Positions 41,584 through 50,642 of a stretch of DNA of 64,000 nt are shown here, one piece after another. This DNA comes from Sphaerisporangium sp040683095. GTDB taxonomy: Bacteria; Actinomycetota; Actinomycetes; Streptosporangiales; Streptosporangiaceae. The position numbers and the translations under genes are program-made. How positions within the stretch are numbered: position 1 is the stretch's first letter; each line of letters opens with the position of its first letter. The stretch covers positions 62,001-126,000 of the forward strand of contig NZ_JBFBCI010000002.1 of assembly GCF_040683095.1 (NCBI RefSeq), read 5' to 3'. Below the pieces are notes generated by a model that was given only the letters and a program-made list of their open reading frames with translations, made no database searches and was not told the DNA's origin.

Positions 41584-42378
41584 TCAGGGGTGCGGACGTT
41601 CGCCGGCCCAGCGTTCGGTGTGTGCCTTGACCAGCCACGCGTTCACGCGCGTCATGTCGGGGTGCTCCGGGAGCGGCGAGGTGGTGGTCAGGCGTTCAAG
41701 GCGGGACTCCAGCTCGGCGGCGACGGCCAGGGCCTCGTCCTTGGTGTGCCCGCCCTGGCGCAGTTCGACGATCCACGTGCGCCACGGCTCCGGCATGGGC
41801 AGGGTGACGCCCCCGGTCTCCAGCAGTTCCACCCCCTGCAGCCCGAGCCGCACCATGTGCCCGGCGTACTTCACGTCGAACCCGTACAGGGCGATCAGCT
41901 CGGGACGGTTGGTGCGTGTCCCGTTCGGGCGCTCGACCATGTGGTCGCGCTGCGCACGCAGGTAGCCGAGGAACCGGTGGCCCGCCTGCCGGGACAGGAC
42001 CATGTCCGCGTTGGCGCGCAGGTCCTCGCCGGTGCGCGTCATGGTGACGATCTCCTCGGGCGGGACGAACAGCGGCAGCAGCACCGTCGGGTTGCCGGTG
42101 ACGGCGAGCCGCATCCACTTGCGTAAGGAGTAGATGATCAGGTCCAGATCGCCGGGGCCCGAGCGCACCCCCTCGGGCTGGGTGCGGTACACGTACTGGT
42201 CGAACCGGTTCAGACCCATGACGTACTCGGGCGGCTCCAGGCAGATGCCCATCTCGTCGCGGTCGTCGGTGCCCGCGATGTTGGTCCCGTGCACGCCGGA
42301 GCCGACCTGGCAGCGCAGGATCGTCAGCTCGTCGGCGACGGCGCGGAACTCGGGCGTGGAGTGCTTGGTCCAGCTCAC
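41584..42378 (-). CDS. RlaP-type nucleotidyltransferase (DNA polymerase beta superfamily)
   Basis: This is a 264-residue predicted nucleotidyltransferase. The polymerase-beta signature GS-x-HG with downstream acidic pair is visible in GSGVHGTNIAGTDDRDEMGI, where DRD supplies the metal ligands. Later blocks include VYRTQPEGVRSGPGDLDLII, SLRKWMRLAVTGNPTVLLPL, FLGYLRAQRDHM and KYAGHMVRLGLQGVELL, all shared with RlaP (RNA-ligase-associated) proteins. No RNA ligase gene is adjacent here, so the partner and substrate are unknown. Such proteins also occur in actinophages, so acquisition is possible. Confidence 0.83.
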   Translation of the reverse strand: MSWTKHSTPEFRAVADELTILRCQVGSGVHGTNIAGTDDRDEMGICLEPPEYVMGLNRFDQYVYRTQPEGVRSGPGDLDLIIYSLRKWMRLAVTGNPTVLLPLFVPPEEIVTMTRTGEDLRANADMVLSRQAGHRFLGYLRAQRDHMVERPNGTRTNRPELIALYGFDVKYAGHMVRLGLQGVELLETGGVTLPMPEPWRTWIVELRQGGHTKDEALAVAAELESRLERLTTTSPLPEHPDMTRVNAWLVKAHTERWAGERPHP

Positions 42379-42575
42379 GATCCCTCCCCCATGGCCGGCC
42401 GGGCACGACGCGAGGGACGCGATCGGCTCGGCATGGGATCAATCCTGGCCAACCGGTGGATCCACGATCAATTCATTTCCGGAACCGCGCCGTTTGGTGG
42501 CGTGTTCGCGCGGTGCCGCGGCGCCGGCCGCGGTGATCTCGAACGTGCGGTGCCGCTGCGCACACGGCCGGTCTC

Positions 42576-43493
42576 CTAGAGGTTGGAGAACCAGGCCAGC
42601 ACGGCGATGCCGGGAGCCTCTCGTGGGGAACCGGTGACCGGCTGGGCCACGAGCGTGGCGGCACGGCCGTCGGAAAGGCCGACCTCCACCACCGCCGCCC
42701 GGCCTTGCGCGACCAGATTCACCGCGGCCTCCTGCAGAGCGAGCCGATCGCGCGGAGACAGATCCCGCAGCTCCGAACCCGGGACGGGGTGTGCCACCTT
42801 GACGCCCCGTTCCCGCACGAACGCCTCCAGCAGGGCGCGCTCGCGGTCGGTGGCCATGTCGAGCAGGCGCCGCTCGACGGCGGTGGCCGAGCGCTGGGCA
42901 AAGGCCATCAACTCCGCGTTCGCCCGCTCGTTCGGGCAGGTGATACCGACCACCCCGGCCACGCGCCCGCTGAGCGGATCACGTACCGGCGCGGCCATGC
43001 CGGTGATCCACCGCAGCGCCTCAGCGAAGTGCTCACCACCCACGATCTGGCAGGGACGCCGTTCCACCAGCGCCGAGCTGAAAGCGGTGGTGCCCACATC
43101 GGCCTCGGCATAACTGGAACCGGGCGCGGCACCGACCGCGTCCAACGCTCTGCGCAAGCCCGGGTCCCCCACGGTACGCAGGAAAATCACGCCCTTGGCA
43201 TCGCCCAGGAACACGCACGCCGCGGTGCCCGCGATGGTGGTCTGCAGCTGCTGGAACACCGGCCGGGCCGCGCGCACCAGGCCGCATTCGAAGTCCAGGT
43301 CCTCAAGCAGGCGCGGCTGGACGGTGTCGGGGCTGAGCCCAACCGCCTGGCACCGCCGCCAGGAGTCCAGGACCGACGCGCGTACGCGCTGCCCCGCGGG
43401 CTTGCCGTCCAGGAACCGCTCCATCAGCGTGCCCGCGAGTCCTCCCCCATCGTTCCAGCCATCTGCCATCGGGCTCACTCCCCCGACTTTCAC
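42576..43493 (-). CDS. GAF-domain protein like the N-terminus of AcoR-type regulators
   Basis: The 305-residue protein starts with the AcoR-type helix VRASVLDSWRRCQAVGLSPD, followed by a GAF domain (about 75-200: TTIAGTAACVFLGDAKGVIF, GSSYAEADVGTTAFSSALV, MAAPVRDPLSGRVAGVVGIT). The C-terminal part ends in AWFSNL at about residue 305. Full AcoR proteins have an AAA+ domain and a Fis-type HTH; both are missing. No continuation was seen in other frames, so it is either a GAF-only sensor or a truncated regulator. The GTG start lies inside the palindrome TCACATTGTGA. Confidence 0.75.
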   Translation of the reverse strand: MKVGGVSPMADGWNDGGGLAGTLMERFLDGKPAGQRVRASVLDSWRRCQAVGLSPDTVQPRLLEDLDFECGLVRAARPVFQQLQTTIAGTAACVFLGDAKGVIFLRTVGDPGLRRALDAVGAAPGSSYAEADVGTTAFSSALVERRPCQIVGGEHFAEALRWITGMAAPVRDPLSGRVAGVVGITCPNERANAELMAFAQRSATAVERRLLDMATDRERALLEAFVRERGVKVAHPVPGSELRDLSPRDRLALQEAAVNLVAQGRAAVVEVGLSDGRAATLVAQPVTGSPREAPGIAVLAWFSNL

Positions 43494-43500
43494 ATTGTGA
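43490..43500 (-). promoter_or_regulatory. Palindrome over the start codon of the GAF gene
   Basis: TCACA-T-TGTGA is symmetrical and includes the GTG start codon at 43493-43491. A repressor bound here would block initiation; autoregulation is possible. Confidence 0.35.
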
Positions 43501-43718
43501 GCGCTGCGATGTACACCCCACTGTCAGGATAGGGACACACCACATCACCCGCACCCGCCCGGTACGGTCTCGCCGTCTTACCAGGCGTCTTGGGCGTCAC
43601 GCGGCCTGGCGCGCCGGCGCTCGCCGGTCAGGACGCCGCCCGGGCGTCAGCGTAACACGCCACCGCCCGGCTCACCCGAGGGCCGGTGGCGGGGCTTAGT
43701 CGCTCAGAAGATCAAGAA

Positions 43719-43746
43719 GGCCGCTTCTGACGAATCAGAAGCGGCC
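43719..43746 (-). terminator. Terminator hairpin after tRNA-Val(CAC)
   Basis: GGCCGCTTCTGA and TCAGAAGCGGCC form a perfect 12-bp stem with a CGAA loop, 11 bases past the tRNA 3' end. The downstream minus strand reads TTCTTGATCTTCTG, moderately T-rich. Confidence 0.8.
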
Positions 43747-43757
43747 TGCGGCCTGGG

Positions 43758-43829
43758 TGGGCGATACTGGGATCGAACCAGTGACCTCTTCGGTGTGAAC
43801 GAAGCGCTCTCCCGCTGAGCTAATCGCCC
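43758..43829 (-). tRNA. tRNA-Val (anticodon CAC)
   Basis: This is a 72-nt cloverleaf on the minus strand. Acceptor arms GGGCGAT/ATCGCCC pair fully. The D-arm has AGCTCAGCGGGAGAGC, the anticodon stem is CTTCG/CGAAG with loop TTCACAC (anticodon CAC), and the T-arm has CTGGTTCGATCCCAG. CCA is not encoded. It reads GUG codons. The same acceptor and T-arm sequences occur in the Val(GAC) gene at 51731. Confidence 0.97.
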
Positions 43830-44277
43830 CTTCCGCGCCGGGCTTCCCGTGCTGACTTGGTCGGCCTGACGCGGAAAACCATACCTCACTCCGCGGCGCG
43901 CTGGCGAACCGGCGGACGAAACCGATCACGAAAGGTTCGCCGGAGTCCGGCGGCGTGGCGCCCTGTTGTCATAGCATCGTCATGCCCCATACTCATCCGA
44001 ATCGCACCACTTATGATCTTTACCCCGAGACACCCGTAGATGCCCCGTAGGACGGCCGGAACGACACGCAAAACCCTTGCAAACAGGCGCCTCTAAGCGA
44101 TGTTTGACCAGGTAGAGGCATAAATGTCGCGCTGTGATGTGCGTTACAGAAGGCCTCAGGAGCGGAATCTCTCCTGCAGTGCCTTCGTTCCGCAGACATG
44201 GCTCCGGACGAAGTCCTTCAGAGCACCGCAACCCGAGCCCCGCGCAGGGGACCCACCGACGAAAGGGCTGGCTGACG
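43830..44277. promoter_or_regulatory. Upstream region of ssgB
   Basis: These 448 bases are gene-free and less GC-rich than average around 43975-44130. The ssgB promoter must lie here. I could not identify a sigma-factor motif with confidence. GAAAGGG lies a few bases before the ssgB ATG. Confidence 0.45.
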
Positions 44278-44691
44278 ATGAATGCCACCGTCTCTGCCGA
44301 GCTGGGCCTTCGACTTGTGGTCCCCGACCGTACGGCCGTCCCCCTGCTCGCCGGCCTCAGCTACACGGCCGATGACCCGTACGCCATCCGGATAGCCTTC
44401 CATGTGGGGAACGACGAACCGGTCGAGTGGATCTTCGCCCGCGAACTGCTGACCGTGGGCATCGTGAGACGCGTCGGAGACGGTGACGTCCAGGTGTGGC
44501 CCGCGCGAGCCGACGGTGAACGCACCCTGAACATCAGTCTCACCTCACCCTTCGGACAGGCTCTGTTCGAGGTGCCGCTCCACCCGCTGACCGAGTTCCT
44601 GCACCGCACCTATGAGCTGGTCTCCGCCGGCCGCGAGACCGACTTCATGGACCTGGACGAAGAGCTGTCGAACATGCTGTGGAGTTCCTGA
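44278..44691 (+). CDS. ssgB: Sporulation and cell-division regulator SsgB
   Basis: This is a 137-residue SsgA-like protein. It starts MNATVSAELGLRLVVPDRTA and has DDPYAIRIAFHVGNDEPVEW, EVPLHPLTEFLHRTYELV and the terminal DLDEELSNMLWSS, very close to Streptomyces SsgB. SsgB marks division sites by recruiting FtsZ during sporulation-specific division, together with SsgA where that is present. Its presence supports a morphologically complex actinomycete. It stands alone between tRNA-Val and the DUF305 gene, with a long upstream region. Confidence 0.95.
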   Translation: MNATVSAELGLRLVVPDRTAVPLLAGLSYTADDPYAIRIAFHVGNDEPVEWIFARELLTVGIVRRVGDGDVQVWPARADGERTLNISLTSPFGQALFEVPLHPLTEFLHRTYELVSAGRETDFMDLDEELSNMLWSS

Positions 44692-44732
44692 CCCCCGGAC
44701 CGCCCCCGGCTCGCGGAGTTCCTCCCCCGGCC

Positions 44733-45413
44733 TCACCTCAGGAGCGCGCGCATCCTGCCGATCTCCACGCGCTGCCCGGACGCCATGTCCGCGGCCATCG
44801 CCCGCATGATCTGATCCGTGCCGCCCGCCAGCTCCTCCCCCGCCATCGTGACCGCCCCCTCGTGGTGCCTGATCATGAGCCGTAGCAGCAGCGCGTCGAA
44901 GGCCTCCCCGCGCGAGGAGCGCAGCCGGTTCATCTCCTCCAGGCTCGCCATGCCGTACCCCGCCTGCCCGGCCGGCGTCGTGCCGTCCCCGTGGCCGGGG
45001 TGATCGGCGGGGACGTCGCGGCCGAGCGCGCGCAGCCATCGCGCCATCACGTCGATCTCCGGGCGCTGCCCTGCCGAGATCCGCGCGCACAGGCTCCTGA
45101 CCCGCGCGTCCGAGGAGCGCTCGGGAGCCAGACCGGCCATCTCCAGCGCCTGCCGGTGGTGCGGGATCATCCGCTCGGCGAAGAGCACGTCGGCGGCGGA
45201 CGCGCGCCGCTCCGGCCGTCCGACGCGCTCGCCGGGCGTGGCCGTCCGCCCGGACTCCCCGGGGGCGCCCGGGACGATCACCGGGGCGCCGCCGCCCGCG
45301 ACGACGGGCGCGCGCCCGTCCTCGGCCGTCCCGGTCGCGGTGGTGCAGCCGGCCACGCCGGATGCCAGCACAACCGTTACGAAAACCCCCCACACACCCG
45401 CCCGGTTCGACAT
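44733..45413 (-). CDS. DUF305 lipoprotein
   Basis: This is an exported protein of 226 residues from the ATG at 45413; 45422 is also possible. The signal ends VLASGVAGCTTATG with a lipobox Cys. A Pro/Gly-rich linker precedes two copies of a ferritin-like DUF305 helix pair, marked ERMIPHHRQALEMA and LMIRHHEGAVTMA, each with a His-His pair suited to metal binding. Its exact role is unknown; some relatives are linked to copper. It is divergent from the LVIVD lipoprotein gene, with about 50 bp between the starts, and the two occur together in many actinobacteria. Confidence 0.87.
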   Translation of the reverse strand: MSNRAGVWGVFVTVVLASGVAGCTTATGTAEDGRAPVVAGGGAPVIVPGAPGESGRTATPGERVGRPERRASAADVLFAERMIPHHRQALEMAGLAPERSSDARVRSLCARISAGQRPEIDVMARWLRALGRDVPADHPGHGDGTTPAGQAGYGMASLEEMNRLRSSRGEAFDALLLRLMIRHHEGAVTMAGEELAGGTDQIMRAMAADMASGQRVEIGRMRALLR

Positions 45414-45466
45414 AGCTTCCATACTGGTGCAGATTCCCAGCATTCGATCCGACAACGGGGGGCATA

Positions 45467-46885
45467 GTGGGCACGTGGCGAATCGGGGCGACCGCCGCCG
45501 CACTGGGGACGGTCATGATCCTCGGAGGATGCGCCGGCGACCCGGAGCCCTCCGCCACCCCTGCGGCCACGTCCAGCGGCTCGCCCACGTCCTCGGCTCC
45601 CCTCACGAGCGGCGGCGTCCAGCACAGCGCCAACGCCCGGCTCGTGGCGAACGTCCCGCTCTCGGCGCCCTTCGACGGCGAGCATGCGTGGGGCACCGAC
45701 CTGGCCTTCCAGGGGAACTACGTGTTCACCGGAAACTACGAGGGCTTCACGATCCACGACATCAGCGACCCGGCCAAGCCGAAGGTCGTGACGCGGGTGG
45801 TGTGCCCCGGCGGCCAGAACGACATCTCGGTGACCGGGAACCTGCTCTTCCTCTCCATCGACGAGCCGAGGAGCGACAACACCTGCGAGAGCGACCACGG
45901 TGACCCGTTCACGGGCTGGGAGGGCATCCGGATCTTCGACATCTCCGACAAGTCCCACCCCCGCTACGTCAAGTCGCTGGCGACCGACTGCGGCTCGCAC
46001 ACGCACACCCTCGTGCCGGGCAAGGACGCCTCGAAGGTGTACCTCTACATCTCCTCGTTCGGGCCCGACCCCTCGGCCCCGCACTGCAAGCCGCCGCACG
46101 ACTCCATCGGGGTCGTCGAGGTGCCGGTGGCCGACCCGGCCCAGGCGCGGGTGGTGGCCCAGCCGGTGCTGTTCCACGACGGCGACGACGAGTCCCAGCC
46201 GGGCGCCACGAGCGGCTGCCACGACATCACGGTGTACCCGGAGAAGGACCTGGCCGCGGGGGCCTGCCTCGGCAACGGCATCCTGATGGACATCTCCGAC
46301 CGCGCCCACCCGAAGGTGCTCCAGCAGGTCACCGACACCGAGAACTTCTCCATCTGGCACTCGGCGACGTTCAGCAACGACGCGAGCCGTGTGATCTTCT
46401 CCGACGAGCTCGGCGGCGGGGTCGCCCCCACCTGCGACGCCAAGACCGGGCCGCTGCGGGGCGCGGACGCGGTGTACGACATCAGGCCCGACCACACGCT
46501 TCAGCGCCGGGGGTACTTCAAGATCCCGCGGCATCAGACCGCGGCGGAGAACTGCGTCGCGCACAACGGCTCGCTGCTGCCCGTGCCCGGCAAGACCATC
46601 CTCGTGCAGGCGTGGTACCAGGGCGGGGTCTCGGTGGTCGACTTCACCGACCCGGACCACCCCAAGGAGATCGCCTTCGTCGACCGGGGCCCGCTCGACT
46701 CCGCCGACGGGGAGCCCAAGCTGGGCGGGTCGTGGTCGGCGTACTACTACAACGGCTACATCTACTCCAGCGACATCACCAAGGGCCTGGACGTCATCGC
46801 GATCGACGACCCGCTCACCGATCCGGCGAAGACGGTCAAGGTGAACGAGCTCAACGCCCAGACCCAGGTGTCGTACCCGGAGTGA
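45467..46885 (+). CDS. LVIVD-repeat lipoprotein
   Basis: The 472-residue protein has a lipoprotein signal (TVMILGGCAGDPE) and a beta-propeller made of LVIVD repeats: YVFTGNYEGFTIHDISDPAK, IRIFDISDKSHPRYV, ILMDISDRAHPKVL and VSVVDFTDPDHPKEI. Several Cys and His residues (CESDHGD, DCGSHTH, SGCHD) suggest metal or disulfide sites. The function of the family is unsettled. The GTG at 45467 has GGGGGG four bases upstream. Divergence from the DUF305 gene suggests a shared promoter region and a common envelope task. Confidence 0.87.
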   Translation: MGTWRIGATAAALGTVMILGGCAGDPEPSATPAATSSGSPTSSAPLTSGGVQHSANARLVANVPLSAPFDGEHAWGTDLAFQGNYVFTGNYEGFTIHDISDPAKPKVVTRVVCPGGQNDISVTGNLLFLSIDEPRSDNTCESDHGDPFTGWEGIRIFDISDKSHPRYVKSLATDCGSHTHTLVPGKDASKVYLYISSFGPDPSAPHCKPPHDSIGVVEVPVADPAQARVVAQPVLFHDGDDESQPGATSGCHDITVYPEKDLAAGACLGNGILMDISDRAHPKVLQQVTDTENFSIWHSATFSNDASRVIFSDELGGGVAPTCDAKTGPLRGADAVYDIRPDHTLQRRGYFKIPRHQTAAENCVAHNGSLLPVPGKTILVQAWYQGGVSVVDFTDPDHPKEIAFVDRGPLDSADGEPKLGGSWSAYYYNGYIYSSDITKGLDVIAIDDPLTDPAKTVKVNELNAQTQVSYPE

Positions 46886-46901
46886 TCACGGCCCGGAGTG
46901 A

Positions 46902-47732
46902 TCAGGGATCGACGTCGGCCGCGGAGCGCTCGGCGAAGACGCGCATCGCCTTGGCGGTGACCGGGCCGGGCGCGACCGGCAGGACCGTGTCGTCCACCAG
47001 GCGGATCGGCTGGATGTCGCGGGTCGTGGAGGTCAGGAAGGCCTCCTCGGCCTCGTACAGCGCGGAGACGGGGACGTCGGCCTCCTCGCCGCCGTGCCAT
47101 TCGAGCACCAGCGCGCGCGTCACGCCCGCCAGGCAGCCCGAGGCGAGCGTGGGGGTGAGGAGGTGGCCGTCCCGGACGATGAAGATGTTGCTGCCCGTGC
47201 CCTCGCACAGGTCGCCCGCGAGGTTGGCGAAGATCGCCTCCTCGCCGCCGTGCACCTTGGCGTAGGCGAGCGCCTTGGCGTTGTCGCCGTAGGACGTGCT
47301 CTTCACGCCGGCGAGAGCGCCGCGCTCGTTGCGGGGCCAGGGGACGACGGTGACGCTCGCGGTCTCCGGGAACGGGGGCTGTGCCGCGACGATCACGATC
47401 GCGGTCGTGCCCTGGTTACCGCGGTCGGAGCCAAGGGGGCCGTTTCCGCTGGTGTAGGTGATGCGGATGCGCCCGAGCGGCCACGGGGGCGCCGCGGCGA
47501 GGCAGGAGCGCACGCCCTCGGCGATGGCCGAGAGGTCGGGGGCGGGCAGGCCGAGGCGCTCGGCCGAGAGCGCGAGGCGGTCCAGGTGCCGGGTGAGCGC
47601 GAACGACGCGCCGTTCACGCACTTGATCGTCTCGAAGACGCCGTCGCCGACCATCAGGCCGTGGTCGAAGACGGAAACGCTGGCCTGTGCGGGATCCAGC
47701 AGTTCGCCGTTGACCCAGACCGGTACGTTCAT
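46902..47732 (-). CDS. pabC: Aminodeoxychorismate lyase-type class IV aminotransferase
   Basis: The enzyme family splits 4-amino-4-deoxychorismate into p-aminobenzoate and pyruvate for folate synthesis; branched-chain and D-amino acid aminotransferases share the fold. The 276-residue protein has FDHGLMVGDGVFETIK, the PLP lysine in VKSTSYGDNAKAL, the loop LCEGTGSNIFIV and EEAFLTSTTRDIQPI. Adjacency to a pabB-type gene on the same strand, 149 bp upstream, supports the PabC role. The ATG at 47732 follows GGAGAACTGGG. Confidence 0.88.
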   Translation of the reverse strand: MNVPVWVNGELLDPAQASVSVFDHGLMVGDGVFETIKCVNGASFALTRHLDRLALSAERLGLPAPDLSAIAEGVRSCLAAAPPWPLGRIRITYTSGNGPLGSDRGNQGTTAIVIVAAQPPFPETASVTVVPWPRNERGALAGVKSTSYGDNAKALAYAKVHGGEEAIFANLAGDLCEGTGSNIFIVRDGHLLTPTLASGCLAGVTRALVLEWHGGEEADVPVSALYEAEEAFLTSTTRDIQPIRLVDDTVLPVAPGPVTAKAMRVFAERSAADVDP

Positions 47733-47881
47733 CCCAGTTCTCCGTTCTTACGAAATATTGCCGGGTATTGCCAGGTCTACCCGGTTCAAGGTGGCCTCCT
47801 CCGCGGTCGCCCGCCGCGGGACGGCGGGCGCGTGCGGCGAGGGTTACCGTGCGTGCGGATCCGCGCGGGCCGGGACGGCCC

Positions 47882-48919
47882 TCAGGCCTGCCCGGAGGCG
47901 AGCGCGATGAGCCGGGACGCCTTCAGCTCGGTCTCGCGCCACTCGCGCTCCGGATCGGAGCCCCAGGTGATGCCGGCTCCGGTGCCGAAACGGATGAGGT
48001 CACGCTCGATCCAGAAGGTGCGGATGCCGACGGCCAGCGCGGCCTCGCGCCGGTCGGCGTCGACCCAGCCCACTGCCCCACAGTACGGCCCCCGGGGCTC
48101 TGGTTCGAGTTCATTGATGATACGCACGGCCGAGGACTTCGGCGCGCCGGTCACCGAACCGGGCGGGAACGTCGCGGCGAACAGCTCGGCCCACCCCTGC
48201 CCCGGCGCCAGCCGGGCGCGGACGGTGGAGACCAGGTGGACCAGGCCGGGATGCTCCTCGACCGCGCACAGGGACGGCACCGTGACCGACCCCACCTCGG
48301 CCACTTGGCCGAGGTCGTTGCGCACCAGGTCGACGATCATGACGTTCTCGGCGTGATCCTTCTCCAGCAGGTCGCCGGCGGTCACACCCGTCCCCTTGAT
48401 CGGCCGGGACTCGACGACGTCCCCCGACCGCGAGAGGTACAGCTCGGGCGAGGCCGAGACGACGGTCGTCCCCGGCACCACGACGGTCGCGGCGTAGGGC
48501 GCGGGGTTGCCGCGCGCGAGCCGGGCGGCCAGCACGAGCGGGTCGGAGTCCGGGGGCAGCTCGGCGGTCAGGACGCGGCACAGGTTGGCCTGGTAGACCT
48601 CGCCCTGCTCGATGTAGTCGCGGATCCGCCGGACGCCGTCCCCATAGGCCCGCCGGTCGAGCGAGCCGGTCCACCGCAGGGTGGCGGGCCAGGGGCCGGC
48701 CGGGCGGGGCATCGGGGCCGGGCGCACCTCGTCGAAGCGGGCGCAGGTGACCTTCCCCTCGTAGGTCACCACGACGGCCCACCAGCCGGTGGCGTCCAGC
48801 GCTGCGAGATCGGTGGTCACATCCCGGAGCCCGGTCGCGAGCCGGCCTCCGACATGGGCGAAGTACACATATCCATTGTCTCGCGGTCCGGCCACTCGCC
48901 CGCCCCCGTCCAGCACCAC
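47882..48919 (-). CDS. pabB: Aminodeoxychorismate synthase component I
   Basis: PabB converts chorismate and ammonia to aminodeoxychorismate. The 345-residue protein covers the chorismate-binding domain: GDVVESRPIKGTGV, VMIVDLVRNDLGQV, FPPGSVTGAPKSSAV and the terminal GAGITWGSDPEREWRETE. The PIKGT signature (Lys) favours PabB over anthranilate synthase TrpE. It is shorter than classic PabB because the N-terminal domain is reduced. The GTG at 48919 is uncertain; a GTG a few codons inside is possible. PabC follows; no glutaminase (PabA) gene is adjacent. Confidence 0.88.
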   Translation of the reverse strand: MVLDGGGRVAGPRDNGYVYFAHVGGRLATGLRDVTTDLAALDATGWWAVVVTYEGKVTCARFDEVRPAPMPRPAGPWPATLRWTGSLDRRAYGDGVRRIRDYIEQGEVYQANLCRVLTAELPPDSDPLVLAARLARGNPAPYAATVVVPGTTVVSASPELYLSRSGDVVESRPIKGTGVTAGDLLEKDHAENVMIVDLVRNDLGQVAEVGSVTVPSLCAVEEHPGLVHLVSTVRARLAPGQGWAELFAATFPPGSVTGAPKSSAVRIINELEPEPRGPYCGAVGWVDADRREAALAVGIRTFWIERDLIRFGTGAGITWGSDPEREWRETELKASRLIALASGQA

Positions 48920-49031
48920 GGTGGAGGTGCCGCGCCTGTTCCGCCCCGGCCTGGTGATCGAGAGGTCGTCGCGGCGATCCCCCGGAGGTTACCGCCGTCG
49001 CGGCGATCACCCCCCCGGGGGGCGGCCTCGG

Positions 49032-50627
49032 TCAGGCGAGCGGGCCCGTGACGGACTCGGCGGCGGCGACCAGCGCGCCGTCGCCGACCATGCGGACCGC
49101 GGCCTCGATCTCGGGGGCCAGGAACCGGTCCGGGCCGGGGCCAGGGACCTCCCGGCGCAGCACGGCGACCACTGCGCCCGTCGCGGGGGCGGGCCGGAGC
49201 GGCGCGCGCAGGTCGATGGCCCGCGCGGCGGTGAGGATCTCGATGGCCAGCACGCGCGTGAGCCCGTCGATCGAGCGGCGCAGCTTGCGCGCGGCCGACC
49301 AGCCCATGGAGACGTGGTCCTCCTGCATCGCCGAACTCGGGATCGAGTCCACGCTGGCCGGGACCGCCAGGCGCTTGAGCTCCGAGACGATCGCCGCCTG
49401 GGTGTACTGGGCGATCATGTGCCCGGAGTCGACGCCCGGGTCGCCGGCCAGGAAGGCGGGCAGGCCGTGGCTGCGGGCGACGTCCAGCATGCGGTCGGTC
49501 CTGCGCTCGGACATGGAGGCGAGGTCGGCCAGGGCGATGGCCAGGAAGTCCAGCACGTAGCCGACCGGCGCGCCGTGGAAGTTGCCGTTCGACTCCACCC
49601 GGCCGTCGCCGAGCACGACGGGGTTGTCGATGGCCGAGGCCAGCTCACGGCCCGCGACCACGGCGGCGTGCGCGGCGGTGTCGCGGGCGGCCCCGGCGAC
49701 CTGCGGCGCGCAGCGCAGCGAGTAGGCGTCCTGCACGCGGGTGCACGACTCGTCCCGGTGGGAGGCCATGATGCCGGAATCGCCGAGCAGCGCCCGGAGG
49801 TTGGCCGCCGAGTCGGCCTGGCCCGGGTGGGGACGCAGGGCCTGCAGGTCGGCGGCGAAGACGCGGTCCGTCCCGAGCAGGGCCTCCACGGACATGGCCG
49901 CGCCGACGTCGGCCGCCCGGAACAGCCGGCCGAGGTCGTCCAGGGCGAGCACGAGCATGCCGAGCATGCCGTCGGTGCCGTTGATCAGGGCGAGCCCCTC
50001 CTTGGCCGCCAGCTCGACCGGCTCCAGGCCCGCCCGCCCCATCGCCTCCCGCGCGGGCCTGAGCACGCCCTCGCCGTCCCGTACGTCGCCCTCCCCCGTC
50101 AGGGCGAGCGCGACGTGGGACAGCGGCGCGAGGTCGCCCGAGCAGCCGAGGCTCCCGTACTCGTGGACGACCGGCGTGATCGCGGCGTTCAGCAGGCCCG
50201 CGAGCAGCGCGGCGGTCTCGGGACGCACGCCGGTGTGGCCGGTGGCCAGCGTGTGCAGGCGAAGGAGCATCATCGCGCGGACGACCTCGACCTCGACCTC
50301 GGGGCCCGACCCGGCGGCGTGCGAGCGGATCAGCGAGCGCTGCAGCTGGGCGCGCAGGTCCGGGTCGATGTGCCGGGTGGCGAGCGCGCCGAAGCCGGTG
50401 GACACGCCGTAGGCGGGGGTGGGGCTCGCGGCCAGCTCGTCCACGCGGGCACGGGCCTTGGCCATGGCCGTCACCGCCTCGTCGGTGAGGCGGACGGCGG
50501 CGCCGTGCCGGGCCACCCGGACGACATCGGCGAAGCCCAGCGGGCTCGGGCCGACCTCGATGACGGCGGTGGCCCGGACCCCGCCCTCGCGATGCTCCCC
50601 GGAGTTCACGACCTCGTTGTCGCGCAT
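49032..50627 (-). CDS. hutH: Histidine ammonia-lyase
   Basis: HutH removes ammonia from histidine to give urocanate, the first step of histidine degradation. The 531-residue protein has the MIO-forming motif in GSLGCSGDLAPLSH (Cys-Ser-Gly, as in streptomycete HutH, instead of Ala-Ser-Gly), YGVSTGFGALA near the N-terminus, LINGTDGMLGML, DNPVVLGDGRVESNGNFHG and SSAMQEDHVSMGW. The start ATG at 50627 has only a weak ribosome binding site. The ArsR-type gene lies 15 bp upstream on the same strand, so it is likely cotranscribed and may regulate hutH. Confidence 0.95.
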   Translation of the reverse strand: MRDNEVVNSGEHREGGVRATAVIEVGPSPLGFADVVRVARHGAAVRLTDEAVTAMAKARARVDELAASPTPAYGVSTGFGALATRHIDPDLRAQLQRSLIRSHAAGSGPEVEVEVVRAMMLLRLHTLATGHTGVRPETAALLAGLLNAAITPVVHEYGSLGCSGDLAPLSHVALALTGEGDVRDGEGVLRPAREAMGRAGLEPVELAAKEGLALINGTDGMLGMLVLALDDLGRLFRAADVGAAMSVEALLGTDRVFAADLQALRPHPGQADSAANLRALLGDSGIMASHRDESCTRVQDAYSLRCAPQVAGAARDTAAHAAVVAGRELASAIDNPVVLGDGRVESNGNFHGAPVGYVLDFLAIALADLASMSERRTDRMLDVARSHGLPAFLAGDPGVDSGHMIAQYTQAAIVSELKRLAVPASVDSIPSSAMQEDHVSMGWSAARKLRRSIDGLTRVLAIEILTAARAIDLRAPLRPAPATGAVVAVLRREVPGPGPDRFLAPEIEAAVRMVGDGALVAAAESVTGPLA

Positions 50628-50642
50628 GGTGTCACTCTCTTG

